From CAYLJO01 sp964383905 (GTDB lineage: Bacteria > Acidobacteriota > Blastocatellia > Pyrinomonadales > Pyrinomonadaceae), in the NCBI GenBank assembly GCA_964383905.1, contig CAYLJO010000115.1, forward strand, positions 1 to 20,068: a DNA stretch of 20,068 nt, given 5' to 3'. The translations under genes and the position numbers were made by a program. Positions 1 through 7,650 of the stretch are shown piece after piece (position 1 is the stretch's first letter; every line of letters starts with the position of its first letter). The notes beneath the pieces are model-generated. The model was not told the DNA's origin, ran no database searches, and worked only from the letters and a program-made list of their open reading frames with translations.

Positions 1-73
1 CCACCACATGCGCCACGCCATTCCTTGCTGACCGGATTGGCGGTCGTAGTGATTAATGTCAGGGCACGATCGA

Positions 74-349
74 TCAGCCCGCGCCGGCTCCCGCCGCGTT
101 GTCAGGCTTGCTCCAGCCGAGAACCTCTGAGGCGGCCCGCTCGATTGCTTCGCGGTCCAGCTCTTGCACCTGTTTGTTCAAGACGATCCAGTCATCAATC
201 CCGCCGTGCCCCGGATGCGCCAGTAGCGCCGCATGAACGAGCGCCTCCTCTTCAGTCGGCGCTACCGCCAGATCAGTCAGCAATCTATATTCGCAACTCT
301 TCTTATGCTGCATCAGGATCGAGCATACATACGCTTTCGCGTGGCTCAT
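74..349 (-). CDS. hypothetical 91-residue protein, translationally coupled to the ACT-domain gene
   Basis: I do not recognise this protein. It is small, probably cytosolic, with no signal peptide or membrane segment. It has an acidic, helical-looking second half (QELDREAIERAASEVLGW) and an Ala/Gly-rich tail. A central HPGHGG stretch carries two histidines, and there are two cysteines near the N-terminus. Its ATG overlaps the TGA of the upstream ACT-domain gene by four bases (ATGA on the minus strand, 346-349). That is the classic arrangement for translational coupling and is the main reason to believe the gene is real. It is the last gene of the minus-strand run that begins with phosphoglucomutase. 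The context suggests a partner of the ACT protein, but no function can be assigned. Confidence 0.65.
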   Translation of the reverse strand: MSHAKAYVCSILMQHKKSCEYRLLTDLAVAPTEEEALVHAALLAHPGHGGIDDWIVLNKQVQELDREAIERAASEVLGWSKPDNAAGAGAG

Positions 350-807
350 TTGCGGCCCCCCTTCTTCTCGCCGGCTTTCTTTGTTCCTGTCGCCTTCTTA
401 ATCAGAGTGGCCGCTGTGCTCGCGTCCGCCTCACTCTCGAAGCCAAAAACTGCCGAATATTTATTACCAATCACTTGCGCAACCAGGAAGTCCAGGTTGA
501 TTCCTGCTTCAGCAAGCAACTGGGCAATGCCGTGTCCCAATCCCGGCCGATTGTCTCCCTCAACCAGTAAGGTGGGGATGGGCGAGGAACTGAGCCCCGC
601 CGCCTGTGCGGCGGCGGCTGACTTCTTGCCCGAAACCGGATACAGCTCGATGGCCGCCTTGCTTTCGTTGCCAGGATAGCGATAGCCCATGATCACTTGT
701 AAGTCTGCGCCGGCGCTGGCCAACGGTTCGAGGGTATGAGCAAGAACTCCTGGCCTGTTCTCGACTTCGCTTCGCCAAAGCGCGATCTTTTTTACGGTGA
801 CCGCCAT
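346..807 (-). CDS. tandem ACT-domain protein
   Basis: A 153-residue cytosolic protein made of two ACT-like ligand-binding units. The first covers about residues 4-60 and contains ENRPGVLAHTLEPLASAGADL. The second covers about residues 73-140 and contains DNRPGLGHGIAQLLAEAGINL. The RPG turn followed by an amphipathic helix and an AG-(A/I)-(D/N)-L strand start is the usual ACT signature. ACT domains normally bind amino acids or other small effectors, and a stand-alone pair is probably regulatory rather than catalytic. The C-terminus is a short Lys/Gly-rich tail. The start is well supported: AAAGGAGG lies nine bases upstream of ATG. It follows the nucleotidyltransferase gene by about 100 bases and overlaps the small gene downstream. 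The ligand cannot be read from the sequence. Confidence 0.8.
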   Translation of the reverse strand: MAVTVKKIALWRSEVENRPGVLAHTLEPLASAGADLQVIMGYRYPGNESKAAIELYPVSGKKSAAAAQAAGLSSSPIPTLLVEGDNRPGLGHGIAQLLAEAGINLDFLVAQVIGNKYSAVFGFESEADASTAATLIKKATGTKKAGEKKGGRK

Positions 808-906
808 TGTGCCATGCCTCCTTTGATGCTTGTTTTAACTGTAAACTGCCACAGCTCTGCCACGCTCACGGATACCGGGTGGTCTTCTGCAATCCGACGC
901 CCGCTC

Positions 907-1656
907 CTAACTCCCCTTCCCAAAAATCCGGTCTGCTTCTTCCAGGGTTTCTTTAGAGCCGATGTCATACCACAAGCCCGGCACGCGCCACGTGTAGAAT
1001 GGCGTCCGGCGATACATCCACTCTACGAGACGGCCCGGCTGGTCGGGGTTGTTCCCTTCCCTCACGTACTGCTCGATCAACGGCAGCGCGGACCTTGGGT
1101 AGTAATAGAGCGCGATGCCGGTAAGGGTGCTCCTGGGCCGCGCCGGCTTCTCCTCGAAGAAGGTGATCCGCCCGTCGTCGTCCGTTTCAATGGCGTTATA
1201 CTTCTTAATCTCTTCGAGGTCTCCGACGTCATAAACTCCCAGCACCGGTGCGCTCTTACGGCGGGAGAATTCACCGAACCCCTCTAAGCCGCGGTTGAAC
1301 AGGTTGTCTCCGGCCGCCACGATAAGGTCATCGTCGATCCCCTCGTGCGTCAGGGCAAGGCGCAGGTCGCCGATGGCCCCGAGCTTGTTCGAGTCGTCCG
1401 TCGAGCCGTCGTTGATGACGGTGAGCGGGGGGCCGGCTTTTTCCCTGGCGTAATTGTCCGCCCACTTTTGGAACTGGTCACTGAACTTGGCGTTCGTGAT
1501 GACGTAAATGCGGTCGATGCCCTGGATTGGCGCAAGGCTACCCAGCACATGCTCAATCATCGGCTTGCCCGCTACTACGAGCAGCGGCTTCGGCTGGTGC
1601 AGCGTGAGCGGGTAAAGACGCGTGGCGTAGCCCGCCGCAAGAATAATCACCTTCAT
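907..1656 (-). CDS. sugar-phosphate nucleotidyltransferase (NDP-sugar pyrophosphorylase family)
   Basis: This 249-residue cytosolic enzyme should transfer a nucleotidyl group from an NTP to a sugar 1-phosphate, making an NDP-sugar and pyrophosphate. The N-terminus (KVIILAAGYATRLYPLT followed by QPKPLL) is the nucleotide-binding signature loop of the family. AAGDN at about residues 115-119 carries the metal-binding aspartate. FFEEKP and the WYDIGSKETLEEA tail are typical of glucose-1-phosphate thymidylyl- and uridylyltransferase relatives. There is no left-handed beta-helix extension, so no acetyltransferase activity is expected. The gene starts 30 bases after the phosphoglucomutase stop, so the two are probably co-transcribed and glucose 1-phosphate is the obvious substrate. 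The nucleotide used (dTTP, UTP or GTP) cannot be told. AGGGGG lies about 12 bases upstream of the ATG, rather far for a ribosome binding site. The gene ends in TAG. Confidence 0.85.
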   Translation of the reverse strand: MKVIILAAGYATRLYPLTLHQPKPLLVVAGKPMIEHVLGSLAPIQGIDRIYVITNAKFSDQFQKWADNYAREKAGPPLTVINDGSTDDSNKLGAIGDLRLALTHEGIDDDLIVAAGDNLFNRGLEGFGEFSRRKSAPVLGVYDVGDLEEIKKYNAIETDDDGRITFFEEKPARPRSTLTGIALYYYPRSALPLIEQYVREGNNPDQPGRLVEWMYRRTPFYTWRVPGLWYDIGSKETLEEADRIFGKGS

Positions 1657-1686
1657 ATCGAAAGTTTACCCCCTGAGTTTCTCTGC

Positions 1687-3336
1687 TTACGCGTTGGACG
1701 CAAAAACCCGTGCGACGAGCGATTGGGCCTCTTCCTGGATGCGGCGCAGGTGATCTACGCCAAGGAAGCTCTCGGCGTAGATCTTATAGACATTCTCGGT
1801 GCCCGACGGCCGGGCAGCGAACCAGCCGTTCTCGATAACAACCTTCAGCCCGCCGAGCGCGGCACCGTTGCCCGGCGCCCTTGTCAGCTTCGCAACGATC
1901 TTCTCCCCGGCCAGCTCGGTGGCCGGGACCTGATCGGGCGAGAGCTTTTGCAGGATCGCCTTTTGCTCGGGCGTCGCGGGCGCGTCAATCCGCTCATAGA
2001 CGGGGGAGCCGAATTCACTCGTCAGCTCGCCGTAAAGCTCACCCGGATCGCGCCCCATCTTTGCCATTATCTCCGCCGCCAGCAGCCCGAGGATGAGGCC
2101 GTCCTTGTCCGTTGTCCAGGTCGTCCCGTCGCGCCGCAAAAACGATGCGCCGGCGCTCTCCTCGCCGCCGAAGCCGAGCGAGCCGTCGAGCAGGCCGTCG
2201 ACGAACCACTTGAACCCGACCGGCACTTCAAAGAGTCGCCGGTTGAGCTTCGCTGTCACGCGATCAATCATGCTGCTGCTCACGAGTGTTTTGCCGACGG
2301 CAGCCTGCCCCGGCCAGTCGGTACGGTGGCCGAAGAGGTACGAGATGGCGACCGCGAGGTAGTGGTTAGGATTCAGCAGTCCGGCACTGCGGGTGACGAT
2401 CCCGTGCCTGTCGTTATCCGTGTCATTGCCGAAAGCAAGGTCGAAGCGGTCCTTGAGCGCGATCAGTCCCGCCATCGCGTAAGGCGATGAGCAGTCCATC
2501 CTGATCCTGCCGTCCCAGTCAACCGTCATGAAACCGAACGTCGGGTCGACCGCCTCGTTGACGACCGTGATATCAAATCCGTAGCGTCCGGAGATCGGGC
2601 CCCAGTATGCGACTCCCGCGCCGCCCAGCGGGTCAACGCCGAGCTTGAGATTGGCACGGCGAATCGCCTCCATATCAATCACCGCGCCGAGATCGCCGAC
2701 GTAAGAGCTGACGTAATCATAACGGTGAGTCGTCGCCGCGCCGCGGGCGCGCTCGTAAGTGACGCGGGAGACACCTTGCAACCGGTCGGCGAGCAACTGG
2801 TTCGCCTTCTCCTCAATCCATTTCGTAACGGCCGTGTCCGCCGGCCCGCCGTGTGGCGGGTTATACTTGAAGCCGCCGTCCTCCGGCGGGTTGTGCGAAG
2901 GCGTGATCACGATACCATCGGCCAGCCCCTCTTTACGCCCGCGGTTATAAGTGAGGATTGCGTGTGAGATAACCGGCGTCGGCGTGTAGCCATCCCTCTC
3001 ATCAACCATGACCTCGACGCCGTTGGCCGCGAGAACTTCGAGCGCGGAGGCTTTAGCCGGTTCGGACAGCGCGTGTGTGTCGATACCGAGAAAGAGTGGG
3101 CCGGTGATTTTCTGCTGCTGGCGGTATAAACAGATGGCTTGGCTGATCGCCAGGATGTGCGCTTCGTTAAAGCTGCGATTGAATGAGGAGCCGCGATGCC
3201 CCGACGTACCAAAGGCGACCCGCTGTTCGGGCACCGAAACGTCGGGCAACTCAGTATAATAGGCCGCCACCAGCCGAGGCACGTTGACGAGCATTGATCT
3301 GACAGCAGGCTTTCCGGCAAGAGAGCTTACATGCAT
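1687..3336 (-). CDS. pgm: phosphoglucomutase (alpha-D-glucose phosphate-specific)
   Basis: A 549-residue cytosolic enzyme interconverting glucose 1-phosphate and glucose 6-phosphate. It aligns from memory along its full length with the E. coli Pgm type (about 546 residues). The N-terminal region ends in FGTSGHRGSS (about 42-51). The phosphoserine loop is ITPSHNPPEDGG, with the catalytic Ser at 147. The Mg-binding loop is FGNDTDNDRHG. The sugar-specificity loop is GGEESAGAS, and the C-terminal phosphate-binding loop is ARPSGTENVYKIYAES. Nothing essential looks missing. The ATG start matches the conserved N-terminus (an AG-(K/Q)-PA motif). No strong Shine-Dalgarno is adjacent, though AAAGGA lies further upstream. 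It sits just downstream of a decayed transporter gene and directly upstream of the nucleotidyltransferase, consistent with supply of glucose 1-phosphate for NDP-sugar synthesis. Confidence 0.95.
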   Translation of the reverse strand: MHVSSLAGKPAVRSMLVNVPRLVAAYYTELPDVSVPEQRVAFGTSGHRGSSFNRSFNEAHILAISQAICLYRQQQKITGPLFLGIDTHALSEPAKASALEVLAANGVEVMVDERDGYTPTPVISHAILTYNRGRKEGLADGIVITPSHNPPEDGGFKYNPPHGGPADTAVTKWIEEKANQLLADRLQGVSRVTYERARGAATTHRYDYVSSYVGDLGAVIDMEAIRRANLKLGVDPLGGAGVAYWGPISGRYGFDITVVNEAVDPTFGFMTVDWDGRIRMDCSSPYAMAGLIALKDRFDLAFGNDTDNDRHGIVTRSAGLLNPNHYLAVAISYLFGHRTDWPGQAAVGKTLVSSSMIDRVTAKLNRRLFEVPVGFKWFVDGLLDGSLGFGGEESAGASFLRRDGTTWTTDKDGLILGLLAAEIMAKMGRDPGELYGELTSEFGSPVYERIDAPATPEQKAILQKLSPDQVPATELAGEKIVAKLTRAPGNGAALGGLKVVIENGWFAARPSGTENVYKIYAESFLGVDHLRRIQEEAQSLVARVFASNA

Positions 3337-3387
3337 GGTTATTTCCCAGTCCTTTCTGCCCGAGTAAATCTAAGGCCCAAATTAGCA

Positions 3388-3974
3388 TCAATGCGCTGCC
3401 GTCGCGGCGGCTCGGATCATGAGCGCCGCGCGTTTAGAAAGTTCTGCCGGTGCTCCCCTGTACGGCAGCTCATCCCGACAGTTGACGGGCCCCAATTCTC
3501 CAACAAGCCAGTGCGCCAAACCGAGGGCCAATAAATATATAACAGAGCATACCGCGAAGATAGGCGCGAAAGATAGGTTCTGCACCGACTATCCGATGCC
3601 AAGTTGCGTCATGACCCCGGCCAACCCGCCAAGCGCCCCGCCGAAGCCCGAAACCGTTCCCACCACACGCCTGGGAAAGACCTCTGCGGGGCGCGTAATG
3701 CTCTCCCGGGCGGAGTGGCAGAACATTAATTCTGTAATTAGAACGAGCGCCAGGGTGGGGCTGCTCACCCTTGTCGCAAGAAGACAGAAGACCGGAATGA
3801 GGCAGGAAGCATCGAGCATGGTTGTTTTTCGGGCACGATTGACAGACCAGCCCCGGCCGATCAGGTAGCGTGGGAGCGCGCCGCTCGCGGTATTCCCCAG
3901 GCCAAAGCCATAAATGGGATCCACGTGTACTTGCCGACATTAGCAAGATTGAAGCCGCGCTCCTGTTGCAGGTC
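3388..3974 (-). pseudogene. decayed MFS transporter (ACS/hexuronate-type), C-terminal half only
   Basis: Only about the last 190 residues of a 12-helix major facilitator remain. Reading starts directly beside the nagA stop with a fragment (DLQQERGFNLANVGKYTWIPF is split over 3974-3913) typical of the anion:cation symporter group. A one-base deletion, probably in the T run at 3912-3914 of the coding strand, then shifts the frame. The next segment reads YGFGLGN, LPRYLIGRGWSVNRARKT and VGTVSGFGGALGGLAGV. At 3589-3591 an in-frame TAG replaces what should be a Trp codon (TGG). After it the same frame continues as SVQNLSFAPIFAV and LLALGLAHWLVGELG to a TGA at 3388. The N-terminal half is absent. 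With a truncation, a frameshift and a nonsense codon this is a clear relic. The original substrate may have been an amino sugar or uronate, inferred from the neighbouring nagA. Confidence 0.85.
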
Positions 3975-4988
3975 TTAAAGAGGGTCCGTCATTACTCTAT
4001 TGACAGTCAACAGGTAACTCTCCTGATCCCACTCTGCTAAGACACGTCCGACTGGCTCGATGCCCATGTAAGACGCGGGCAGGGTGGAAGCCATCGGTAA
4101 GACTTCGACGACCGGCAATCCTGTAAATCGCACAGTATTGGCTACGGCGACGGGCATGGCGAGGGCGGAACCGGCGAGGTGCGGCGAGCCGGGCGCTGAG
4201 ATACGACCGTTTACGCTCAACACGACACGGGCATCACCGAGCGTATAAGAGCCTGGCTCACACCCGGCGGCGGCTACGGCGTCTGTCACGAGCATCGTGC
4301 GGGATGGCGACTTAGCGCGCACTATAGACTTGACGGTAGCAGCCGGCAGGTGATGTCCGTCGGCAATGATACTGGCGAACAACTCGTCGGAAGCTATCTG
4401 CTCCCAGATTAAATTTGGATGCCGCGGCAACACAGGCGCGCAGCCGTTACCGAGGTGAGTCGAAAGTGTAGCGCCGGCTCGAATAGCATCGCAGATCTTT
4501 TCTGGTGAGGCGTCGGTATGTCCGATGGCGACACGAATATTTGCCTCGACGAGATATTCGATCAACTCAAGTGCGCCGGGAATTTCAGGGGCCAGGGTCA
4601 CGAGAACAATGCGGCCTGCGGCAGACTCCTGACGGCGCTGAAAATCCCCAACGGATGGCTCAATAATATGGTCGCGCGGATGCGCTCCCCGTGCGCCCTC
4701 GTGCGGGGAGATGTAGGGCCCCTCCATGTGGATACCGGCGATAACCGGATCGGGGGACTTCAATAGGGCTTGGGCGCAACGAGAAAAACGCTCAAGGGAA
4801 GAGGTAATGAGGGTCGGCAAATAACGAGTGACCCCCGTCGCCCTCATCCGGCCGGTAGCTTGATGCAGCTGGTCAGGCGTAATGTCGGGACTGTTAAAAT
4901 CCACGCCGGCAAAGCCGTTAACCTGTAAGTCGAAAAATCCCGGGAACTCGACCTTTATTTTCTTCAAAGATGATGAGAATTGATTCAT
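3975..4988 (-). CDS. nagA: N-acetylglucosamine-6-phosphate deacetylase-like amidohydrolase
   Basis: A 337-residue cytosolic amidohydrolase expected to remove acetate from GlcNAc 6-phosphate, giving glucosamine 6-phosphate for glycolysis or cell-wall precursor recycling. Visible landmarks, in the order and spacing of NagA, are: PGFFDLQVNG (16-25); HMEGPYIS with the metal-binding Glu at 89; GHTDAS with His157; THLGNG with His178; ADGHH with His212/213; and LVTDA with the catalytic Asp at 236. It is shorter than the usual roughly 380 residues because the N-terminal beta-sandwich portion is missing. The protein starts almost at the barrel's first strand, as in some environmental homologues. HLGNG replaces the common HLFNAM loop, so the acyl-sugar substrate could differ. 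No strong ribosome site precedes the ATG; a TTG at codon 9 is an alternative start. A transporter relic abuts its 3' end. Confidence 0.82.
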   Translation of the reverse strand: MNQFSSSLKKIKVEFPGFFDLQVNGFAGVDFNSPDITPDQLHQATGRMRATGVTRYLPTLITSSLERFSRCAQALLKSPDPVIAGIHMEGPYISPHEGARGAHPRDHIIEPSVGDFQRRQESAAGRIVLVTLAPEIPGALELIEYLVEANIRVAIGHTDASPEKICDAIRAGATLSTHLGNGCAPVLPRHPNLIWEQIASDELFASIIADGHHLPAATVKSIVRAKSPSRTMLVTDAVAAAGCEPGSYTLGDARVVLSVNGRISAPGSPHLAGSALAMPVAVANTVRFTGLPVVEVLPMASTLPASYMGIEPVGRVLAEWDQESYLLTVNRVMTDPL

Positions 4989-5307
4989 TGGGCTACCAGG
5001 GCCGGAGCGTAAAACCTGATTTTGTCGCGAATATAAGTTTTGAGACAGCGAAGGGCGCGAACGACTTCCTTATTTATGCCGCCATCTCAGAAGGGGACGG
5101 CGATCTGGCTTCGATTGTCCTCGCGCATCAGCTGTTTTTATGCCAATTCTGGTAGCGGGTCAATAGGCGAGCTGGCGCTTTTCGCATGAAACTGCGCTAT
5201 GATCATAAAGTTATCAGAACGGATCTGTCAGCAGCTTGATTGACATAACCGTTGTATTCAATTGCACAGGTTCGGGGTGGGTTGGTTGAGATTGGAGGGC
5301 CGGGATC
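4989..5307. other. divergent intergenic region between nagA and the small cytochrome c gene
   Basis: This is the divergent spacer, so it should hold promoters for both directions. I see no convincing coding sequence in it. A TATGAT hexamer at 5198-5203 could be a plus-strand -10 element, but no good -35 lies at 16-18 bases. A TTGACA-like hexamer near 5240 lacks a well-spaced -10. GGAGGG just before the ATG at 5308 is the ribosome binding site of the cytochrome gene. Confidence 0.4.
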
Positions 5308-5658
5308 ATGGTCGGTACTATAAAACCCCTGATTCTCATCGCCGCGCTGATTGGATCGAGCGCCTTACTGGTTACTCAGAGCACGAATACCGAACGGGCT
5401 CATCTGGTTAAAACAGAACTCGACAGGCAGGAGCGCGAGAGGCTGGCAGGTGTCGGGAAAGCGCTTTTCGTTGCGCGGTGCTCCAGTTGCCATGGCGAGC
5501 GAGGGGATAAACCCTTAAGCAGCGGCCCGCCATTAAGTGAGCGCCAGCTCTCCAGCGAAGAGATTGCGAAAACTGTAGGCAGCCGTCTCAAAGACGCGAC
5601 CGATGAGCAAAGGCGCGGCGTCGCACTCTACATCGGCAGTCTCATGAAGAAGCAATGA
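5308..5658 (+). CDS. small exported monoheme cytochrome c
   Basis: A 116-residue protein with an N-terminal hydrophobic segment (about residues 6-23, LILIAALIGSSALLV), a short charged linker, and one CSSCH heme-binding motif at residues 58-62. GPPLSERQLSSEEI and a C-terminal helix ending GVALYIGSLMKKQ follow, as in class I cytochrome c domains. It should act in the periplasm, tethered or released, as an electron carrier or as the heme part of an oxidoreductase. The only internal methionine is Met113, four residues from the end, so the sixth heme ligand is unclear. Ribosome site GGAGGG lies 8-9 bases before the ATG. It appears monocistronic, with nagA divergent upstream and a gene relic downstream. 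No partner enzyme is adjacent. Confidence 0.85.
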   Translation: MVGTIKPLILIAALIGSSALLVTQSTNTERAHLVKTELDRQERERLAGVGKALFVARCSSCHGERGDKPLSSGPPLSERQLSSEEIAKTVGSRLKDATDEQRRGVALYIGSLMKKQ

Positions 5659-5727
5659 GTCAATATTAATGGGTGTTCCCGTATCGTGAGACTGTTTTGT
5701 TTCTAGAGTCGTGACGCTCGACAATTA

Positions 5728-5946
5728 ATGGATAATGCCGTGACCAACGCGAATCCTGAATCACGTGCTTTAGAAGTGTATCGCTTGAAGAAGCGCACGC
5801 TCACCCTGGCGGCTACTGTGACGGGTGATGATGAAATCACATCAACTATTTTGCCCGGATTCAAATGTAAGGTTGGGCAGATTCGTGATCGCGTCCTAGC
5901 GCGGATTCGTGATCGCGTAATACCCCCCACGGCTGCGGACGGATAG
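5728..5946 (+). pseudogene. C-terminal remnant of a Uma2-like (DUF820) gene
   Basis: The open frame encodes 72 residues whose first half (RALEVYRLKKRTLTL, then DDEITSTILPGFKCKV) looks like the C-terminal end of Uma2-family proteins. Those are restriction-endonuclease-fold proteins of about 190 residues common in cyanobacteria and acidobacteria. The catalytic N-terminal part is absent, and no related sequence is visible between the cytochrome stop and this point. The frame then runs into a 15-base direct repeat and overlaps the 3' end of the convergent VWA gene, so its last 15-20 residues are not family-like. No Shine-Dalgarno precedes the ATG. I call it a gene fragment. The family assignment rests on motif memory and is moderate. 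Confidence 0.5.
5880..5918. repeat. 15-base direct repeat, 24-base period
   Basis: GATTCGTGATCGCGT occurs at 5880-5894 and again at 5904-5918. On the minus strand the second copy encodes the end of the VWA protein (residues AITN before PR and TAG). The first copy, 24 bases beyond it and in the same frame, repeats AITN after the stop. It marks the junction between the VWA gene and the Uma2-like remnant. Confidence 0.8.
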
Positions 5947-6909
5947 ATACCGAAATCCGCGCGGCGGTGTCACCTTGACTTTGACGTGATGCCACTTGCC
6001 ATCACCCGTGAAGTTCGTGGGTTTGTAACCTATCGCGTACTGATGACGTAGTTCTACGGCGATACGCTCGAAGACGTTATCCATCTCGGCCGCGGTGCTC
6101 GGGAAGAATGCCATGCCGCCTGAAACCGCGGCAATTTCATCCAGGATCGCCTGACCCTGCATGCCGAGCAAGCCGTCATTTGCGCCCTCGATACCGATGG
6201 CGTAAATAATCACGTCCGACTCTTTCAATAAGCGCCGTAAATCCCTGAATGTGTAGCGCGAGTTGTTATCCTGCCCGTCGCTAATGACGAGGATGGCGCG
6301 CTTTGGGTGTGTTCCGTGGGTAACCTTCTCGACACCCAGGTAACAGGCATCATAGAAGGCCGTTTCCCCGTGCGGGTGCACGAATGTAAGCTTGTCTAAA
6401 ACAGCCTTGCTGTCGCGAGTTTTATCAAGCAGGAGTTGCGGGCGCGAGTTGAAGCCGATGAGGAAATACTCATCTCGCTCGTGACTTGTCTCAAGAAAGC
6501 GAGATAAAGCCTCTCTGGAGCGCTTGATCTTGTCACCGCTCATCGAGCCCGAAAAGTCGAAGACAATACCAAGACTAACGGGCACATCATCGTCACTGAA
6601 GAAAGTGATTTCCTGCGGTATTTTGTTGTCGATCACGGTGAAGGCGTTCTTGTTTAATCCTGAGATGTACCGGCCGCGGATGTCTGTCACCGTCACGTTG
6701 AGTGAGATTAAGTCGGTATTGACAATAATAGGCTCATCCCCGTTTGCGGCCAGACGCTGCGGTGGAGTTTGTTTGGACGCGGGTGGCACTTCCGGCGTAC
6801 CGGTCCTCTGCTGCGCATCGCCTGCCGGAGGCGCACACAACGTGATGAAAGCAAAAGTGAGATAGAAAACAGGCCCGAGACAAATCGGAAGATACTGGTG
6901 AACTCTCAT
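5896..6909 (-). CDS. exported VWA-domain protein (acidobacterial VWFA-related type)
   Basis: A 337-residue protein with an N-terminal hydrophobic signal segment (about residues 8-28) and a Pro/Gln-rich linker. A beta-rich lead-in domain follows, with LISLNVTVTDIRGRYISGL at about 67-85 and FTVIDNKIPQEITFF. Next is a von Willebrand factor A domain. The metal-ion-dependent adhesion site is intact: DFSGSMSG (Asp118, Ser120, Ser122), the HGETAFYDA loop and the SDGQDN loop. The protein ends with a beta-strand tail, WHHVKVKVTPPRGFRYLSVRSRGGYY. This architecture is abundant in acidobacteria as secreted or periplasmic proteins; the specific ligand is unknown. AGGG lies six bases before the ATG. It ends in TAG, overlapping the tail of the convergent Uma2-like remnant. 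The fatty-acid-hydroxylase-type gene lies 132 bases upstream on the same strand. Confidence 0.9.
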   Translation of the reverse strand: MRVHQYLPICLGPVFYLTFAFITLCAPPAGDAQQRTGTPEVPPASKQTPPQRLAANGDEPIIVNTDLISLNVTVTDIRGRYISGLNKNAFTVIDNKIPQEITFFSDDDVPVSLGIVFDFSGSMSGDKIKRSREALSRFLETSHERDEYFLIGFNSRPQLLLDKTRDSKAVLDKLTFVHPHGETAFYDACYLGVEKVTHGTHPKRAILVISDGQDNNSRYTFRDLRRLLKESDVIIYAIGIEGANDGLLGMQGQAILDEIAAVSGGMAFFPSTAAEMDNVFERIAVELRHQYAIGYKPTNFTGDGKWHHVKVKVTPPRGFRYLSVRSRGGYYAITNPR

Positions 6910-7010
6910 AATCTACCCTGGTAATGAACCGTCGGTTGGTTGCTAAAATCGGGGGCATAGTCGGATGAAGTCTGTCCATTTATTCTGCTCAGGGGCAGCT
7001 CAATATGCTT

Positions 7011-7022
7011 GTCCGGCCGGAC
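7011..7022. repeat. 12-base perfect palindrome
   Basis: GTCCGGCCGGAC is a perfect palindrome located between the hydroxylase stop and the VWA start. It is followed on the plus strand by a weaker inverted repeat (TTGTT, two bases, AACAA; 7024-7035). No U-run follows in either direction, so a terminator role is unproven. It could also be an operator for the VWA gene. Confidence 0.35.
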
Positions 7023-7041
7023 GTTGTTTCAACAATCATGG

Positions 7042-7650
7042 TCAAGCATGAGGACTCCCTGTCATCTGTTTTGCAGCTCGGGGCGCGGCATTACTCACCG
7101 GGCGGTACGTACCGAACAAATAATCGAAAAACGGGGAGGTGACCCCAAAACGCAGACCGGGCGTCCGGTGATGATGCAGCAGATGGTACTTTTTTAAATA
7201 CTTGAAGAGCCGCCGGCGTGGGCGACCGTGATGTGCTTGATAATGTAGCCACTCGTAGCTGAAGTAGCCGGCGATTAACCCTGCGAAAAGGTAAACCACG
7301 GGGTGCCAGTTTCCCAGCATCGCCCACAGAAGCAGACAGTAGCATGCCGCGATGGGCACACTCATCCGTAGACCCACAAAAAGTCGGTCTACGGCCTGCG
7401 GGTACTCATGGTGTGACAGGTGCAGTGCGTAGATAAACCGGCGGGAGGATTCAGACCGTGGGTGATGGTGGAAAAGGGAGCGATGAAGGGCGTATTCGAC
7501 GAGCCCCCAACTCAAGAAGCCACAGAGCAGCAGCAGTAAGATACTGATGGGCGAGCGCACTTCGGTCATGGCTGCCGCTCCGGCTAAGCAGAGCGTGACC
7601 GACGTATAAAAATAGAATGGGGTGAATTGTTTCCAATCTTTTATGGTCAC
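7042..7650 (-). CDS. membrane fatty acid hydroxylase / sterol desaturase family protein
   Basis: A 202-residue integral membrane di-iron enzyme candidate. The histidine clusters expected of the family are present in order: HRSLFHHH (56-63), HLSHH (77-81), HYQAHH (136-141) and HLLHHH (156-161). Hydrophobic segments lie near residues 14-28, 36-52, 93-110 and 117-131. Such proteins use oxygen to hydroxylate or desaturate lipids or carotenoids at the membrane; the substrate is not evident, and no lipid or carotenoid gene is nearby. The start is GTG with a strong GGGGAGG site about six to seven bases upstream; no better upstream start is seen. The protein ends with FGVTSPFFDYLFGTY, a C-terminal pattern usual for the family. 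Confidence 0.88.
   Translation of the reverse strand: MTIKDWKQFTPFYFYTSVTLCLAGAAAMTEVRSPISILLLLLCGFLSWGLVEYALHRSLFHHHPRSESSRRFIYALHLSHHEYPQAVDRLFVGLRMSVPIAACYCLLLWAMLGNWHPVVYLFAGLIAGYFSYEWLHYQAHHGRPRRRLFKYLKKYHLLHHHRTPGLRFGVTSPFFDYLFGTYRPVSNAAPRAAKQMTGSPHA

Noticed and set aside
1345..2490. 381-codon plus-strand open frame
   Set aside because: It lies antisense to pgm and the nucleotidyltransferase, both unmistakable by motif. Its residues look random and Arg-rich, as expected from the opposite strand of a G+C-rich gene.
3470..3946. 158-codon minus-strand open frame overlapping the transporter relic
   Set aside because: Its product has no transporter character. The neighbouring frames carry the recognisable transporter residues.
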